64,000 nt of DNA from positions 2,453,112 through 2,517,111 of the forward strand of contig NZ_CP101943.1 of assembly GCF_024508235.1 (NCBI RefSeq). The letters are read 5' to 3'. A program made the position numbers and the translations under genes. Positions 18,534-26,078 of this stretch are shown here, piece by piece; within the stretch, counting starts at the first letter, position 1; each line of letters begins with the position of its first letter. Origin of the DNA: Halococcus qingdaonensis (GTDB lineage Archaea; Halobacteriota; Halobacteria; Halobacteriales; Halococcaceae). The notes under the pieces were generated by a model that worked only from the letters and a program-made list of their open reading frames with translations, did no database searches and was not told where the DNA came from.

Positions 18534-19694
18534 TCACTTCCCGTCGTAGCCGGCGTACTCCATGAGCTGGCCGAAGATGTCGGAATCCATCGCCTCGCGG
18601 TAGACGATCGCGCCGAGCATCCCGCCGGGATAGCTGTCGCCGTTCATCACGTGGTTGACCTTGTGGCAATGCAGGAGGTAGATACCCGGGTCGGCGTCGG
18701 CGGTGAACTCGATCACGCGGCGCTCGGCGGGCGCGACGTTGGTGACGTCCTGATCGTAGCGGGCGACCTCGGGAATCACGCCGCCGTCGTGCTCGATCAC
18801 CTCGAAGCGGTGGTTGTGGGTGTGCAGCGGGTGGGACATGTAGCCGCCGTTGACGAAGTGGACTCGAACGGTGTCGCCCTTGTCGACGATGATCGGCGAG
18901 CCGTCCTCGGGGTGGAACGAGCGCGGGGCGCTCTTGCCGTTGATCGTGAACACGTCGGGATTGCGATCGCGTGGGCTGTACTGGGCGTCGCCGCCGGCCA
19001 TCATCCGGTTGAGCCGGGAGTCCCACTCCTTGACCGTCATGAAGTACTCCTTGTCGGCCGGCTCGTATCCCTTCGGGTCGACGCGGAGGATGCCGTACAT
19101 CCCCATGTCGATGTGACGATGGGTCTGGTAGTGGCAGTGATAGAAGTGCGTGCCGGGGACGTTCGCCGGGATGGAGTAGGTGTGTTTCTCCCCCGGCTCG
19201 ACCTGGATCCCGGTCGTGGTCGGTACGCCGTCGTTCTTCCAGGTCTTCTGTGAGCCGTGGAAATGGACCGTGTGCGGGCGCATCCCGTCGGTGTTGTCGA
19301 GAGTCACTTCCATGTCGTTGCCCTCGGTAGTCCGGAGGATCGGTCCCGGCACGCTCGCCGGCCCGTCGTCGGCCTTGAACGCCCAGACCTGCGGGAGTTC
19401 GATCGGCCCGCCCATCGTCTCCTTGGGATGGACCGCGTGTCGGCACTGCTGGGTGCTGAGCGTCACCTTCCCACCCTGATCGTCGACCTGCACGACCTCG
19501 GGTGGCGAGGTGTACGGGAGTTTGCCGCCGCTCCCGCTCACGTTCGCCGGCGGATCGCCGAGCGTCGGGTTCGTCGCCGACTGCCGGCCACCCGCCGTGC
19601 AGCCGGCGAGCAGCGCCGTGCCGACACCGCCGCTCGCCGCCAGAAACTCCCGCCGTGAGATGCCCGTCCCCGGAGCGCCGATCCGATCGGTCAT
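18534..19694 (-). CDS. Tat-exported two-domain multicopper oxidase
   Basis: 386 residues from the ATG at 19694. A Tat motif SRREFLAASGG is followed by LLAGC, so it is probably a Tat lipoprotein. Two cupredoxin domains each hold a full set of copper residues. Domain 1: His141/144/146 and His186-Cys187-His188-x3-His192-x4-Met197. Domain 2: His288/291/293 and His342-Cys343-His344-x3-His348, Met359. Eight His can form the trinuclear centre and each domain also has type 1 ligands, as in type A two-domain oxidases. It oxidises an unknown substrate (laccase- or nitrite-reductase-related) at the cell surface. It is co-transcribed with the halocyanin. Confidence 0.9.
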   Translation of the reverse strand: MTDRIGAPGTGISRREFLAASGGVGTALLAGCTAGGRQSATNPTLGDPPANVSGSGGKLPYTSPPEVVQVDDQGGKVTLSTQQCRHAVHPKETMGGPIELPQVWAFKADDGPASVPGPILRTTEGNDMEVTLDNTDGMRPHTVHFHGSQKTWKNDGVPTTTGIQVEPGEKHTYSIPANVPGTHFYHCHYQTHRHIDMGMYGILRVDPKGYEPADKEYFMTVKEWDSRLNRMMAGGDAQYSPRDRNPDVFTINGKSAPRSFHPEDGSPIIVDKGDTVRVHFVNGGYMSHPLHTHNHRFEVIEHDGGVIPEVARYDQDVTNVAPAERRVIEFTADADPGIYLLHCHKVNHVMNGDSYPGGMLGAIVYREAMDSDIFGQLMEYAGYDGK

Positions 19695-19720
19695 GATACA
19701 GTTGCAGCTACGAACGGGAG

Positions 19721-19730
19721 TTGAATAAAC
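19721..19730 (-). promoter_or_regulatory. TATA-like box for the multicopper oxidase operon
   Basis: Minus-strand GTTTATTCAA, 27-36 bases before the ATG at 19694. Confidence 0.5.
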
Positions 19731-19873
19731 CGCGAACCCGATTTTCATTCGGTGAGAACCGGCCTACTGGTGGCTGACGGTAATACGTATTTCCATCACG
19801 ATCTCACACGACCCGTCACGATCGGCCCCATGGACGCGCCCGCTCGCCGACAGTCCGGTGGCTGCCGCCCGAT

Positions 19874-21256
19874 TCAGACGAGCGGCGCGACCAGTTCCTC
19901 GCCGGCGTCGAGCAACGCCGCGACCCGCTCCTCGCTTTCGGCCTCGGCGTAGACCCGAAGCACGGGTTCCGTCCCGCTCGGACGGACGAGCAGCCACGCG
20001 CCGCTTTCGAGCACGGTCTTGAACCCGTCTGTGGTCACGACGTCCGCGACCGCCTCGCCCGCGACCCGGTCGGGCAGTTCACCCTCCAGCTCGTCGAGTA
20101 CACGCGCCTTCTCGTCGTCCGGACAGTCGACACTGATCTTCGACTGGTGGATTTCGCCGTGCTCGTCGAGTAGGCGATCGACCCGGTCGTCGAGCGGTTC
20201 CTCGCGCTCGGCGGCCGCCGCGAGCAGTGCCAGGAGCACACCGTCCTTCTCCCGGACGTGGCCGGCGACCGAGAACCCGCCCGACTCCTCGCCGCCCACG
20301 AGCGCGTCGGCTTCAGCCATCGCCCGCGCGACCCACTTGAACCCGACCGCCGTCTCGACGACCGACTCGCCGTGGGCCTCGGCGATGCGATCGACGAGGA
20401 ACGTCGTCGAGACGGTTCGCACCGCCGACCCCGATGCCGATTCCAGGAGGAAGTCGTAGAGCGCGGCGAAGAACAGGTTCTCGTCGAGATGGCCCCGTTC
20501 GGGCGTCACCACGGCGAGCCGGTCGGCGTCGCCGTCGTTGGCGATGCCGAGGTTCGCGTCGCCGTCCTGGACGTGCGTCGCCAGCTCGCCGAGATGCTCG
20601 GCGCTCGGTTCGGGCGACGTGCCGCCGAAGTCGGACGCGCGCTCGCAGCGCAGCCGCTCGACCGACGCACCCGCCGCCGAGAGCAGTTCGTCGGTGACAC
20701 CACGGCCGCTGCCGTGCATGGCGTCGTAGGCGACGGTCAGGTCGTCGAGGGCGGCCTCGTCGGCGTACTCCGCCACGAGATCGTGGGCGTGTTCGGCGTG
20801 CGAGGCGACGAAATCCGTCTCCCGGATCGTCCCCCACTCCGCTTCGGGGAGCGACGTCGGCTCGGCGAGGTTCGCCTCGATCGACTCCGTGATCTCGGGC
20901 AGCGCGGGCGCGCCGTCGTCGGGGATGAACTTCACGCCGTTGTACTCCGCCGGGTTGTGCGAGGCCGTGACCATCAGCCCGCCGGCGAGATCGCGGTCGG
21001 CGATCGCCCAGGCCAGCAGCGGCGTCGGGCGATCACGCTCGGGGAGGAGCACGTCGAACCCGTTGGTCGCGAGCACGCGCGCGAGCTCCTCGGCGAACCC
21101 GCGCGAGCTCTCGCGGGCGTCGTAGCAGACGCCGACCGGCGCGTCGCGCCCGTCGAGGTGGGTCGCGACCGCCTGGCCGACCATCCGCACGCGGGGTGCG
21201 GTGAAGACGTCGAGCGTCGCCCGCCAGCCGTCGGTACCGAACGAGATAGCGTCCAT
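19874..21256 (-). CDS. Phosphohexomutase (phosphoglucomutase/phosphomannomutase family)
   Basis: 460 residues, alpha-D-phosphohexomutase family, interconverting 1- and 6-phospho sugars. All four sites are seen: the phosphoserine loop TASHNPAEYNGVKF, the Mg site NDGDADRLAVV, the sugar loop GGEESGGFSV, and the phosphate loop RPSGTEPVLRVY. Substrate choice (glucose, mannose or glucosamine) is not readable. A second family member lies at 26079-27398. It is upstream of the GIY-YIG gene on the other side of a short gap. Confidence 0.92.
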   Translation of the reverse strand: MDAISFGTDGWRATLDVFTAPRVRMVGQAVATHLDGRDAPVGVCYDARESSRGFAEELARVLATNGFDVLLPERDRPTPLLAWAIADRDLAGGLMVTASHNPAEYNGVKFIPDDGAPALPEITESIEANLAEPTSLPEAEWGTIRETDFVASHAEHAHDLVAEYADEAALDDLTVAYDAMHGSGRGVTDELLSAAGASVERLRCERASDFGGTSPEPSAEHLGELATHVQDGDANLGIANDGDADRLAVVTPERGHLDENLFFAALYDFLLESASGSAVRTVSTTFLVDRIAEAHGESVVETAVGFKWVARAMAEADALVGGEESGGFSVAGHVREKDGVLLALLAAAAEREEPLDDRVDRLLDEHGEIHQSKISVDCPDDEKARVLDELEGELPDRVAGEAVADVVTTDGFKTVLESGAWLLVRPSGTEPVLRVYAEAESEERVAALLDAGEELVAPLV

Positions 21257-21292
21257 GCCTCCGGTGTCGCCGCCGTGAACAAAAGCTTCCCG

Positions 21293-21532
21293 TCACTCGC
21301 ACAGCCGTTCCTTCCGACTGTGCGAGAGCCCCTTGATCTCGTGTTCGCGCGACAGCGCCGCTCCTTTGGCGTCGAACGTCTCCGTGTGGCGCAGCTCGAC
21401 AGGTGTCCGCCCGCGGGTGTATTTCGCGCCGGTGCCGGCGTTGTGCTCGGCCACCCGTCGCTCGACGTCGGTCGTGTAGCCGGTGTAGAGGGAGCCGTCG
21501 CTACACTCGACGATGTAGACGTGGTGGCTCAC
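21293..21532 (-). CDS. GIY-YIG domain protein (UPF0213 type)
   Basis: 79 residues from a GTG start. The N-terminus [27 protein letters not shown] matches the Y-I-V-x-C-x-D-x-S-x-Y-x-G motif of the GIY-YIG superfamily. The compact single-domain size is that of UPF0213/YhbQ proteins. Nuclease activity is not proved for these. It starts 9 bases after the zinc microprotein stop. Confidence 0.88.
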   Translation of the reverse strand: MSHHVYIVECSDGSLYTGYTTDVERRVAEHNAGTGAKYTRGRTPVELRHTETFDAKGAALSREHEIKGLSHSRKERLCE

Positions 21533-21541
21533 GGAGGGCGT

Positions 21542-21691
21542 TCAGGCGTTTTTCGCGCGTTCTTTGGCCGCCTCGGCGATGCCGGCGTTCGCCGCGCAGC
21601 CGGGACAGGCGAACAGCCGCCCGTCCTCGTCGGCGAACACCCGCTCGAACTGCTCCGAGACGTGCTCGCCACAGTAGTCACATTCTGGCAT
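21542..21691 (-). CDS. Zinc-ribbon microprotein, 49 aa
   Basis: 49 residues: MPECDYCGEHVSE..., with Cys4, Cys7 and a second pair CPGC near residue 30, then an Ala/Glu/Lys-rich helix. It likely binds one zinc. It resembles the microprotein at 25918-26076 in its MPEC opening. No function is known. It is probably co-transcribed with the GIY-YIG gene. Confidence 0.75.
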   Translation of the reverse strand: MPECDYCGEHVSEQFERVFADEDGRLFACPGCAANAGIAEAAKERAKNA

Positions 21692-21806
21692 ATGTGGTAT
21701 GCTGGCAGTGGTTTTGCCAACGATGATTGTAGGGTCTCAAGCAGTAAATACCCTTTCCGCGGCGGTATCGCCGCTGCACAACCCTGTCCTCCGTGCCCGT
21801 CTTCGC

Positions 21807-22571
21807 TCATTTTCGTGCCTCGTCGAGTGCCCGTGCAATCAACCCTGCCTGTGCGCCCGCGACGAACCCCGCATCGACGTTCACGGTCGTGAGTGCGGTA
21901 CACGACTGGAGCGCGCCGGCGAGCGCCGCCTCACCCTCTCCCCCATAGCCGTAGCCCGAGGCGGTCGGCAGGGCGATCACGGGAACGCCGACGAGTCCGG
22001 CGATCACGGTCGGCAGCGCGCCCTCGCGCCCGGCGGCGACCACGAGCACGTCCATATCTCGGAGTTCGCCGAGTTCGTCGAACAGTCGATGGACGCCGGC
22101 GACGCCGACGTCGTCGTAGCGCTCGACGGTGGCCCCCATCTCACGAACGACGGCCGCCGCCTCGCCCGCCGGCCCCGCGTCGACCGTGCCGGCGGTGACG
22201 ATCCCGACCGTCGCCTCCAAGACTGGCGGCTCGAAGTCGACCGTCCGCACTCGGAGGACGTTCGCGCGCTCGTCGTGGTCGATCTCCGCCGCAGGCCAGT
22301 CGTCGGAGAGTCGGTCACGCACCGTCGCGGCGGTGTCGTCGTCGATCCTGGTGGCGAGTCCGCGTCCCGTCGTTTCGAGGGCGAGATCGAGTAGTTCGTG
22401 GATCTCGTCGGTCGTCTTCCCCTCGGCGAACACCGCCTCGGGGACCCCGCTCCGTGCCTCGCGGGCGGCGTCGAACCGTCCCGCCTCGCCCGTCGCGTAG
22501 CCCGCGAGGCGCGCTTCGGCGGTCGCTATCGAGATCTCGCCCGCCGCGAGGGCGGCCAGCGTTTCGCGCAT
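21807..22571 (-). CDS. larB: Nickel-pincer cofactor biosynthesis protein LarB
   Basis: 254 residues from the ATG at 22571. LarB carboxylates and hydrolyses nicotinic acid adenine dinucleotide to start synthesis of the nickel-pincer nucleotide. The C-terminal two-thirds is the PurE-like domain: VGIVTAGTVDAGPAGEAA, GREGALPTVIAGLVGVPVIALP, GYGYGGEGEAALAGALQSC. The Cys of QSC is at the position of the catalytic Cys known in LarB. A longer frame reaches 22670 but lacks family sequence. larE is about 8 kb away at 30156; larC is not in the window. Confidence 0.9.
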   Translation of the reverse strand: MRETLAALAAGEISIATAEARLAGYATGEAGRFDAAREARSGVPEAVFAEGKTTDEIHELLDLALETTGRGLATRIDDDTAATVRDRLSDDWPAAEIDHDERANVLRVRTVDFEPPVLEATVGIVTAGTVDAGPAGEAAAVVREMGATVERYDDVGVAGVHRLFDELGELRDMDVLVVAAGREGALPTVIAGLVGVPVIALPTASGYGYGGEGEAALAGALQSCTALTTVNVDAGFVAGAQAGLIARALDEARK

Positions 22572-22770
22572 GCGCTCCCTGGGTGCTGGACGTACTACTC
22601 CTCGTCGTCTTTCCGACGGCCGATCACCGTCGATCGGCGGTCCGCTTCGGCCGTCTTTGGTAGATTTCACACCGCTGTTCGTGGTATTTTCCGACCGCCG
22701 GCGTCGCCATCATCCCGGGTGACTGGACGAACCGCTTCGAGAGCGCCGATATCGAGTGATTATGGCAATA

Positions 22771-22778
22771 TTTATAAA
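22771..22778 (+). promoter_or_regulatory. TATA box for the histone-fold-like gene
   Basis: TTTATAAA, 25-32 bases before the ATG at 22803. It is the strongest TATA match in the window and predicts a leaderless mRNA. Confidence 0.7.
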
Positions 22779-22802
22779 GCGCCCTTTTGAAAACGGCCCT
22801 GT

Positions 22803-22970
22803 ATGGCAGACCTGATCGTCAAAGCCGCCGTGAAGGATGAGCTGAGTGACATGAATGTCTCGTCGGACTTCTACGATGCCCTCGACGAGGAGGTCTCGTC
22901 GCTGCTCGAAAACGCCGCCCGCCGCGCCGACGAGAACGACCGCAAGACCGTGCAGCCGCGCGACCTGTAA
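22803..22970 (+). CDS. 55-aa histone-fold-like (NF-YB/HAP5, DUF1931-like) protein
   Basis: 55 residues: a short amphipathic helix (VKAAVKDEL), a loop, a long central helix (residues 20-46, ...YDALDEEVSSLLENAARRADEN), then RKTVQPRDL. The last motif matches the L2 loop and beginning of helix 3 of histone folds (R-K-T-V-x-x-x-D-L), and the protein ends there. It is thus a histone fold without helix 3. Similar proteins are widespread in haloarchaea as NF-YB/HAP5-like. DNA binding or dimerisation is inference. It has its own strong TATA box. Confidence 0.82.
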   Translation: MADLIVKAAVKDELSDMNVSSDFYDALDEEVSSLLENAARRADENDRKTVQPRDL

Positions 22971-23059
22971 GGTCGACCGCTCGATTTTCGAACTATTTTA
23001 CCGCCGATCAGCGACGGCTACAGCCCGCATCGATCGTCAGGGCCGTGTGGTGGGACATC

Positions 23060-23863
23060 TCATTGGATATCCATCCGGATGAAGCGATGCCGGCTCACTC
23101 CCACCAGTACGACTGTGGCGGCGAGCAGGAGGGCCGCGCCGGCGACGTCGTACACACCATCCAGCAGGATGTCGTTCGGGTCGAAGTGGGCCATCGGGGC
23201 GACGTTCGCCAGCCAGCCGACGTCCGTCACGGGGACGAACGATTGGAAGAGATACAGCGCGAACAACAGCCCGATGGCGGCGTTTCTCGCGGTGTCGGCG
23301 TCGTCGAGAAACACCGAGAGCGCCAGTCCGATCGCCCCACAGCAGAGCAGATACGGGATCGAGAGCGCGTGGAGGGCGGCGAGCTCCGCGAGGGGAACGG
23401 TGACGTCGACGTACCATGCGGCGAGGGCGATCACCGCCGGCGTGACGACGCTCGCGGTGACGATCGGGACGAGCAGCGCGAGGAACTTCTCGAACACCAC
23501 CGTGCCCCGCGAGATCGGCGCGGAGAGCAACACGTCCATCCGGTCGGTCTCGACGTCGTCGGCGATCGACCCCGCTGCGGTGTAGGCGAGGTAAATACCG
23601 AAGAACAGACTCCAGAACAGGGTGTAGAACTCGCCGGCGAGCAACCCCTCGGCGCTCGATAGGCTTTCGAGACCGAACGCCTGGACGAACGGCTGTGGCA
23701 GTTGCGTGGTGAGCTGCTCGAACTGGGCGCTCGTGGCGACGTCGGCCGTGACGAGCGGCGCGGCGGCGACGAACGCGACACCCATGAGCGCGAAGGCTGC
23801 GCTGAGGCCGAGTGCGGCGGTGATCCGTTGTTCGCCCTCGTATCGGAAGACGTCGAGCGTCAT
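23060..23863 (-). CDS. ABC-2 type transporter permease (second of pair)
   Basis: 267 residues with six hydrophobic segments and the ABC-2 layout: N-terminal helix after RYEGEQR, a large extracellular loop, and RMDVLLSAPISR before helix 3, which is the usual coupling motif (DR/LLSxPISR). It overlaps the upstream permease by 4 bases (ATGA). With the next gene it forms the membrane part of an ABC exporter. The substrate is unknown. Confidence 0.87.
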   Translation of the reverse strand: MTLDVFRYEGEQRITAALGLSAAFALMGVAFVAAAPLVTADVATSAQFEQLTTQLPQPFVQAFGLESLSSAEGLLAGEFYTLFWSLFFGIYLAYTAAGSIADDVETDRMDVLLSAPISRGTVVFEKFLALLVPIVTASVVTPAVIALAAWYVDVTVPLAELAALHALSIPYLLCCGAIGLALSVFLDDADTARNAAIGLLFALYLFQSFVPVTDVGWLANVAPMAHFDPNDILLDGVYDVAGAALLLAATVVLVGVSRHRFIRMDIQ

Positions 23864-24645
23864 CCGATATCCATCCTCCCGAACCGAACGAGACCGACGA
23901 GCACCAACACCACAGCCGCCACGAGCAGGATCGCCCCGCCCGCGAGGTCGTAGCTGCCGTCGACGAGGATCGCGGTCGGATCGATGTAGTTCATCGGTGC
24001 GACGATTCCTAGGATCTCGTAGTCGGTGCCGATGAACACCGTTTCGAGCAGATACGTGACGACGAGCGTTCCGACGGCGGCGATCCGTGCGTGGCTCTCG
24101 TCCGTGAAGAACACCGAGAAGACGAAGCCGACGGCCGCACAGCAGAGCAGGTAGGGGACGGCGAGCGCGTGGAGCACGACGAGGTTCACGGGATCGAGGG
24201 TTTGGTCGAGGACGCTCGCAGCCACGGCGAGCACGATCGGCGTGACCGCGTTGATCGCGAGGATCGGGAGTAGTAGCGAGAGGAACTCCTCGCCGGCGAG
24301 TCGTGTCCGCGAGACCGGCGCGGCGAGCAGGCTGTCGATCCGGCCGGACTCGATCTCGCCGGCGATCATCGAGGCCGCGTTGTACGCGAGGTAGATGCCG
24401 AGCACGAGCAGCCAGCCGACCTGGTAGAGTTCGACCGCGAGGATGCCCGAAAGGGTGTTCATGCTCTCGATGCCGAGCCCCTCCGTGAGCTGTTTGGGAA
24501 GCTCGGCGAAGAGACTCGCCAGATCGAGGTCGGTGAACGAGGGGGCGATCGCCACGAACATCGTGCCGTAGAACGCCGCCGCGATCACGATCGTGAGCGC
24601 GAGCATCGCCCGGCGCTCGCTCTCGTAGCGCGCGACCTCAAACAT
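23860..24645 (-). CDS. ABC-2 type transporter permease (first of pair)
   Basis: 261 residues, paralogous to the neighbouring permease: it opens FEVARYESERR and holds GRIDSLLAAPVSRTRL before helix 3. Six membrane segments are seen. It starts 8 bases inside the end of the ATPase gene and ends 4 bases inside the next permease. The duplication of the permease within one operon points to a heterodimeric channel. Confidence 0.87.
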   Translation of the reverse strand: MFEVARYESERRAMLALTIVIAAAFYGTMFVAIAPSFTDLDLASLFAELPKQLTEGLGIESMNTLSGILAVELYQVGWLLVLGIYLAYNAASMIAGEIESGRIDSLLAAPVSRTRLAGEEFLSLLLPILAINAVTPIVLAVAASVLDQTLDPVNLVVLHALAVPYLLCCAAVGFVFSVFFTDESHARIAAVGTLVVTYLLETVFIGTDYEILGIVAPMNYIDPTAILVDGSYDLAGGAILLVAAVVLVLVGLVRFGRMDIG

Positions 24646-25723
24646 CCGCGCTCTCCTCCGGACTCGATTCCGCTTCAGCCGTCCCGCCGGCTGTCGACTC
24701 CGTGTCGGGATCGACCTCGCCGTAGAAACGCATGAACACGTCCTCCAGGGGTGCGTCCGCGATGTCGAGATCGAGGATATCGTACGCCACGAGATGCGAG
24801 AGGAGATCGTTGTAGTCGCCCGTGAACGTGAAGTTCACGCTCGTGCCGTCGCGGCCGCCCGACGAGACATCCCCGTTTTTGGCGGCTCCATCGGTGGACG
24901 ACGATCGGTCGCCCGTCGTTTGCGCCCCGTCACCTCTCTCGCCCCCATCGGCCGTCGTCGGCCGGGACGATTGCTCGTCGCCAGCGACGCTCACGTCGTG
25001 TGCGCCCTCGATGGCGAACTCTTCTCTGTCGACGGGATCGGCGACGCGCACCGAGACGCGCTTGCCGCCGCGGTCGAGCAGGGTTTCGACGTCTTCGAGT
25101 TCGACGAGGTGGCCGTTCCGGATGACGCCGACCCGATCGCAGATCTTCTGGACCTCGCTCAGGATGTGTGAGGAGAAGAAGAACGTCTTCCCCTTCGCCT
25201 GCTCGTCGCGGATGAACTCGTAGAAGCGCTCCTGCATCAACGGATCGAGCCCGGAGGTGGGCTCGTCCATGATGACGAGATCGGGGTCGTGCATGAACGC
25301 GAGCACGATGGCGAGTTTGCGCTTGTTGCCCGTCGAATACTCGCCGATCTCCCGCTCCATCGGCGGGTCGAACAGTTCGAGCAGCTCCTCGCTGCGCGTG
25401 TCGCCCTTGAGCGACGCCTGATAGCGCAGAAACCGCTCGCCGGTGACGTCCTCGTCGAATCCCATCTCGGCGGGGACGTATCCCAGGTGGCGCTTGGCCT
25501 CGATCATCGCGTTCCGATCGGTGACGTCGTGACCCAACACCGTTGCGCTCCCGCTCGTCGGCGACTGAAACCCCATCAGCGTGCGGATCGTGGTCGATTT
25601 GCCAGCGCCGTTCGGGCCCAGATAGCCGAACACCTCGCCCTCGCGCACCTCGAAGGTGAGATCCTCGTTGGCGCGAACGTCGCCGTAGTGTTTGGTCAGC
25701 TCCTCGGTTGTGATTGCGGCCAT
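24638..25723 (-). CDS. ABC transporter ATP-binding protein
   Basis: 361 residues. Walker A GPNGAGKST, Walker B LVIMDEPTSGLDP and the H-loop (SSHILSEV) are standard. The signature is degenerate: YSTGNKRKLAI instead of LSGGQ. After about residue 235 a Ser/Asp/Gly/Thr-rich low-complexity stretch (GDEQSSRPTTADGG...) separates the ATPase from a C-terminal domain ending DIADAPLEDVFMRFYG, as in CcmA/NatA-type exporters. It is the first gene of a three-gene exporter operon and overlaps the first permease by 8 bases. Confidence 0.93.
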   Translation of the reverse strand: MAAITTEELTKHYGDVRANEDLTFEVREGEVFGYLGPNGAGKSTTIRTLMGFQSPTSGSATVLGHDVTDRNAMIEAKRHLGYVPAEMGFDEDVTGERFLRYQASLKGDTRSEELLELFDPPMEREIGEYSTGNKRKLAIVLAFMHDPDLVIMDEPTSGLDPLMQERFYEFIRDEQAKGKTFFFSSHILSEVQKICDRVGVIRNGHLVELEDVETLLDRGGKRVSVRVADPVDREEFAIEGAHDVSVAGDEQSSRPTTADGGERGDGAQTTGDRSSSTDGAAKNGDVSSGGRDGTSVNFTFTGDYNDLLSHLVAYDILDLDIADAPLEDVFMRFYGEVDPDTESTAGGTAEAESSPEESADV

Positions 25724-25887
25724 GGTTCGGCTCGTCCCGATCGCTACGCCCCATGAACGGATGAACGTTGGTCCGAGTCGTTGTCACCGATGCTCGATCC
25801 GTGATTTTGTTCCATGGTGAAACTGTCACGAACAGCGGTCGTACGGCCGACAGGAACCCGGAGACCGGCCGCGAGCGTATCGTCGCC

Positions 25888-25895
25888 TATATATT
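25888..25895 (+). promoter_or_regulatory. TATA box for the 52-aa zinc protein
   Basis: TATATATT, 23-30 bases before the ATG at 25918. This is the leaderless spacing. Confidence 0.6.
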
Positions 25896-25917
25896 GGATG
25901 GCACGAAATGACACTGC

Positions 25918-26076
25918 ATGCCGGAATGCCAGAACTGTGGTGCGTTCGTGACGGCGGCGTATGCGCGAGTGTTCACCCCAAGCGGCATCGACGAACCACG
26001 CGTCTGTCCCCAGTGTGAGGACAAGATCCGCGACGGCGCGGACGTCAGACAGGCGCGCTCGACGCGACGAAGCTAA
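25918..26076 (+). CDS. Zinc-finger microprotein, 52 aa
   Basis: 52 residues with Cys4, Cys7, Cys30 and Cys33 (MPECQNCG ... VCPQCEDK) and a basic tail (RQARSTRRS). It is a conserved haloarchaeal type (I recall a DUF7563-like family, name not certain). One zinc and nucleic-acid binding by the tail are plausible, not shown. The stop TAA converges with the second phosphohexomutase two bases away. Confidence 0.82.
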   Translation: MPECQNCGAFVTAAYARVFTPSGIDEPRVCPQCEDKIRDGADVRQARSTRRS

Positions 26077-26078
26077 CC

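Noticed and set aside
17521-19446. 641-aa continuous frame over the copper genes
   Set aside because: The N-terminal 300 residues are out of frame with the oxidase and Arg-rich. The halocyanin starts at 18528 with a Tat signal.
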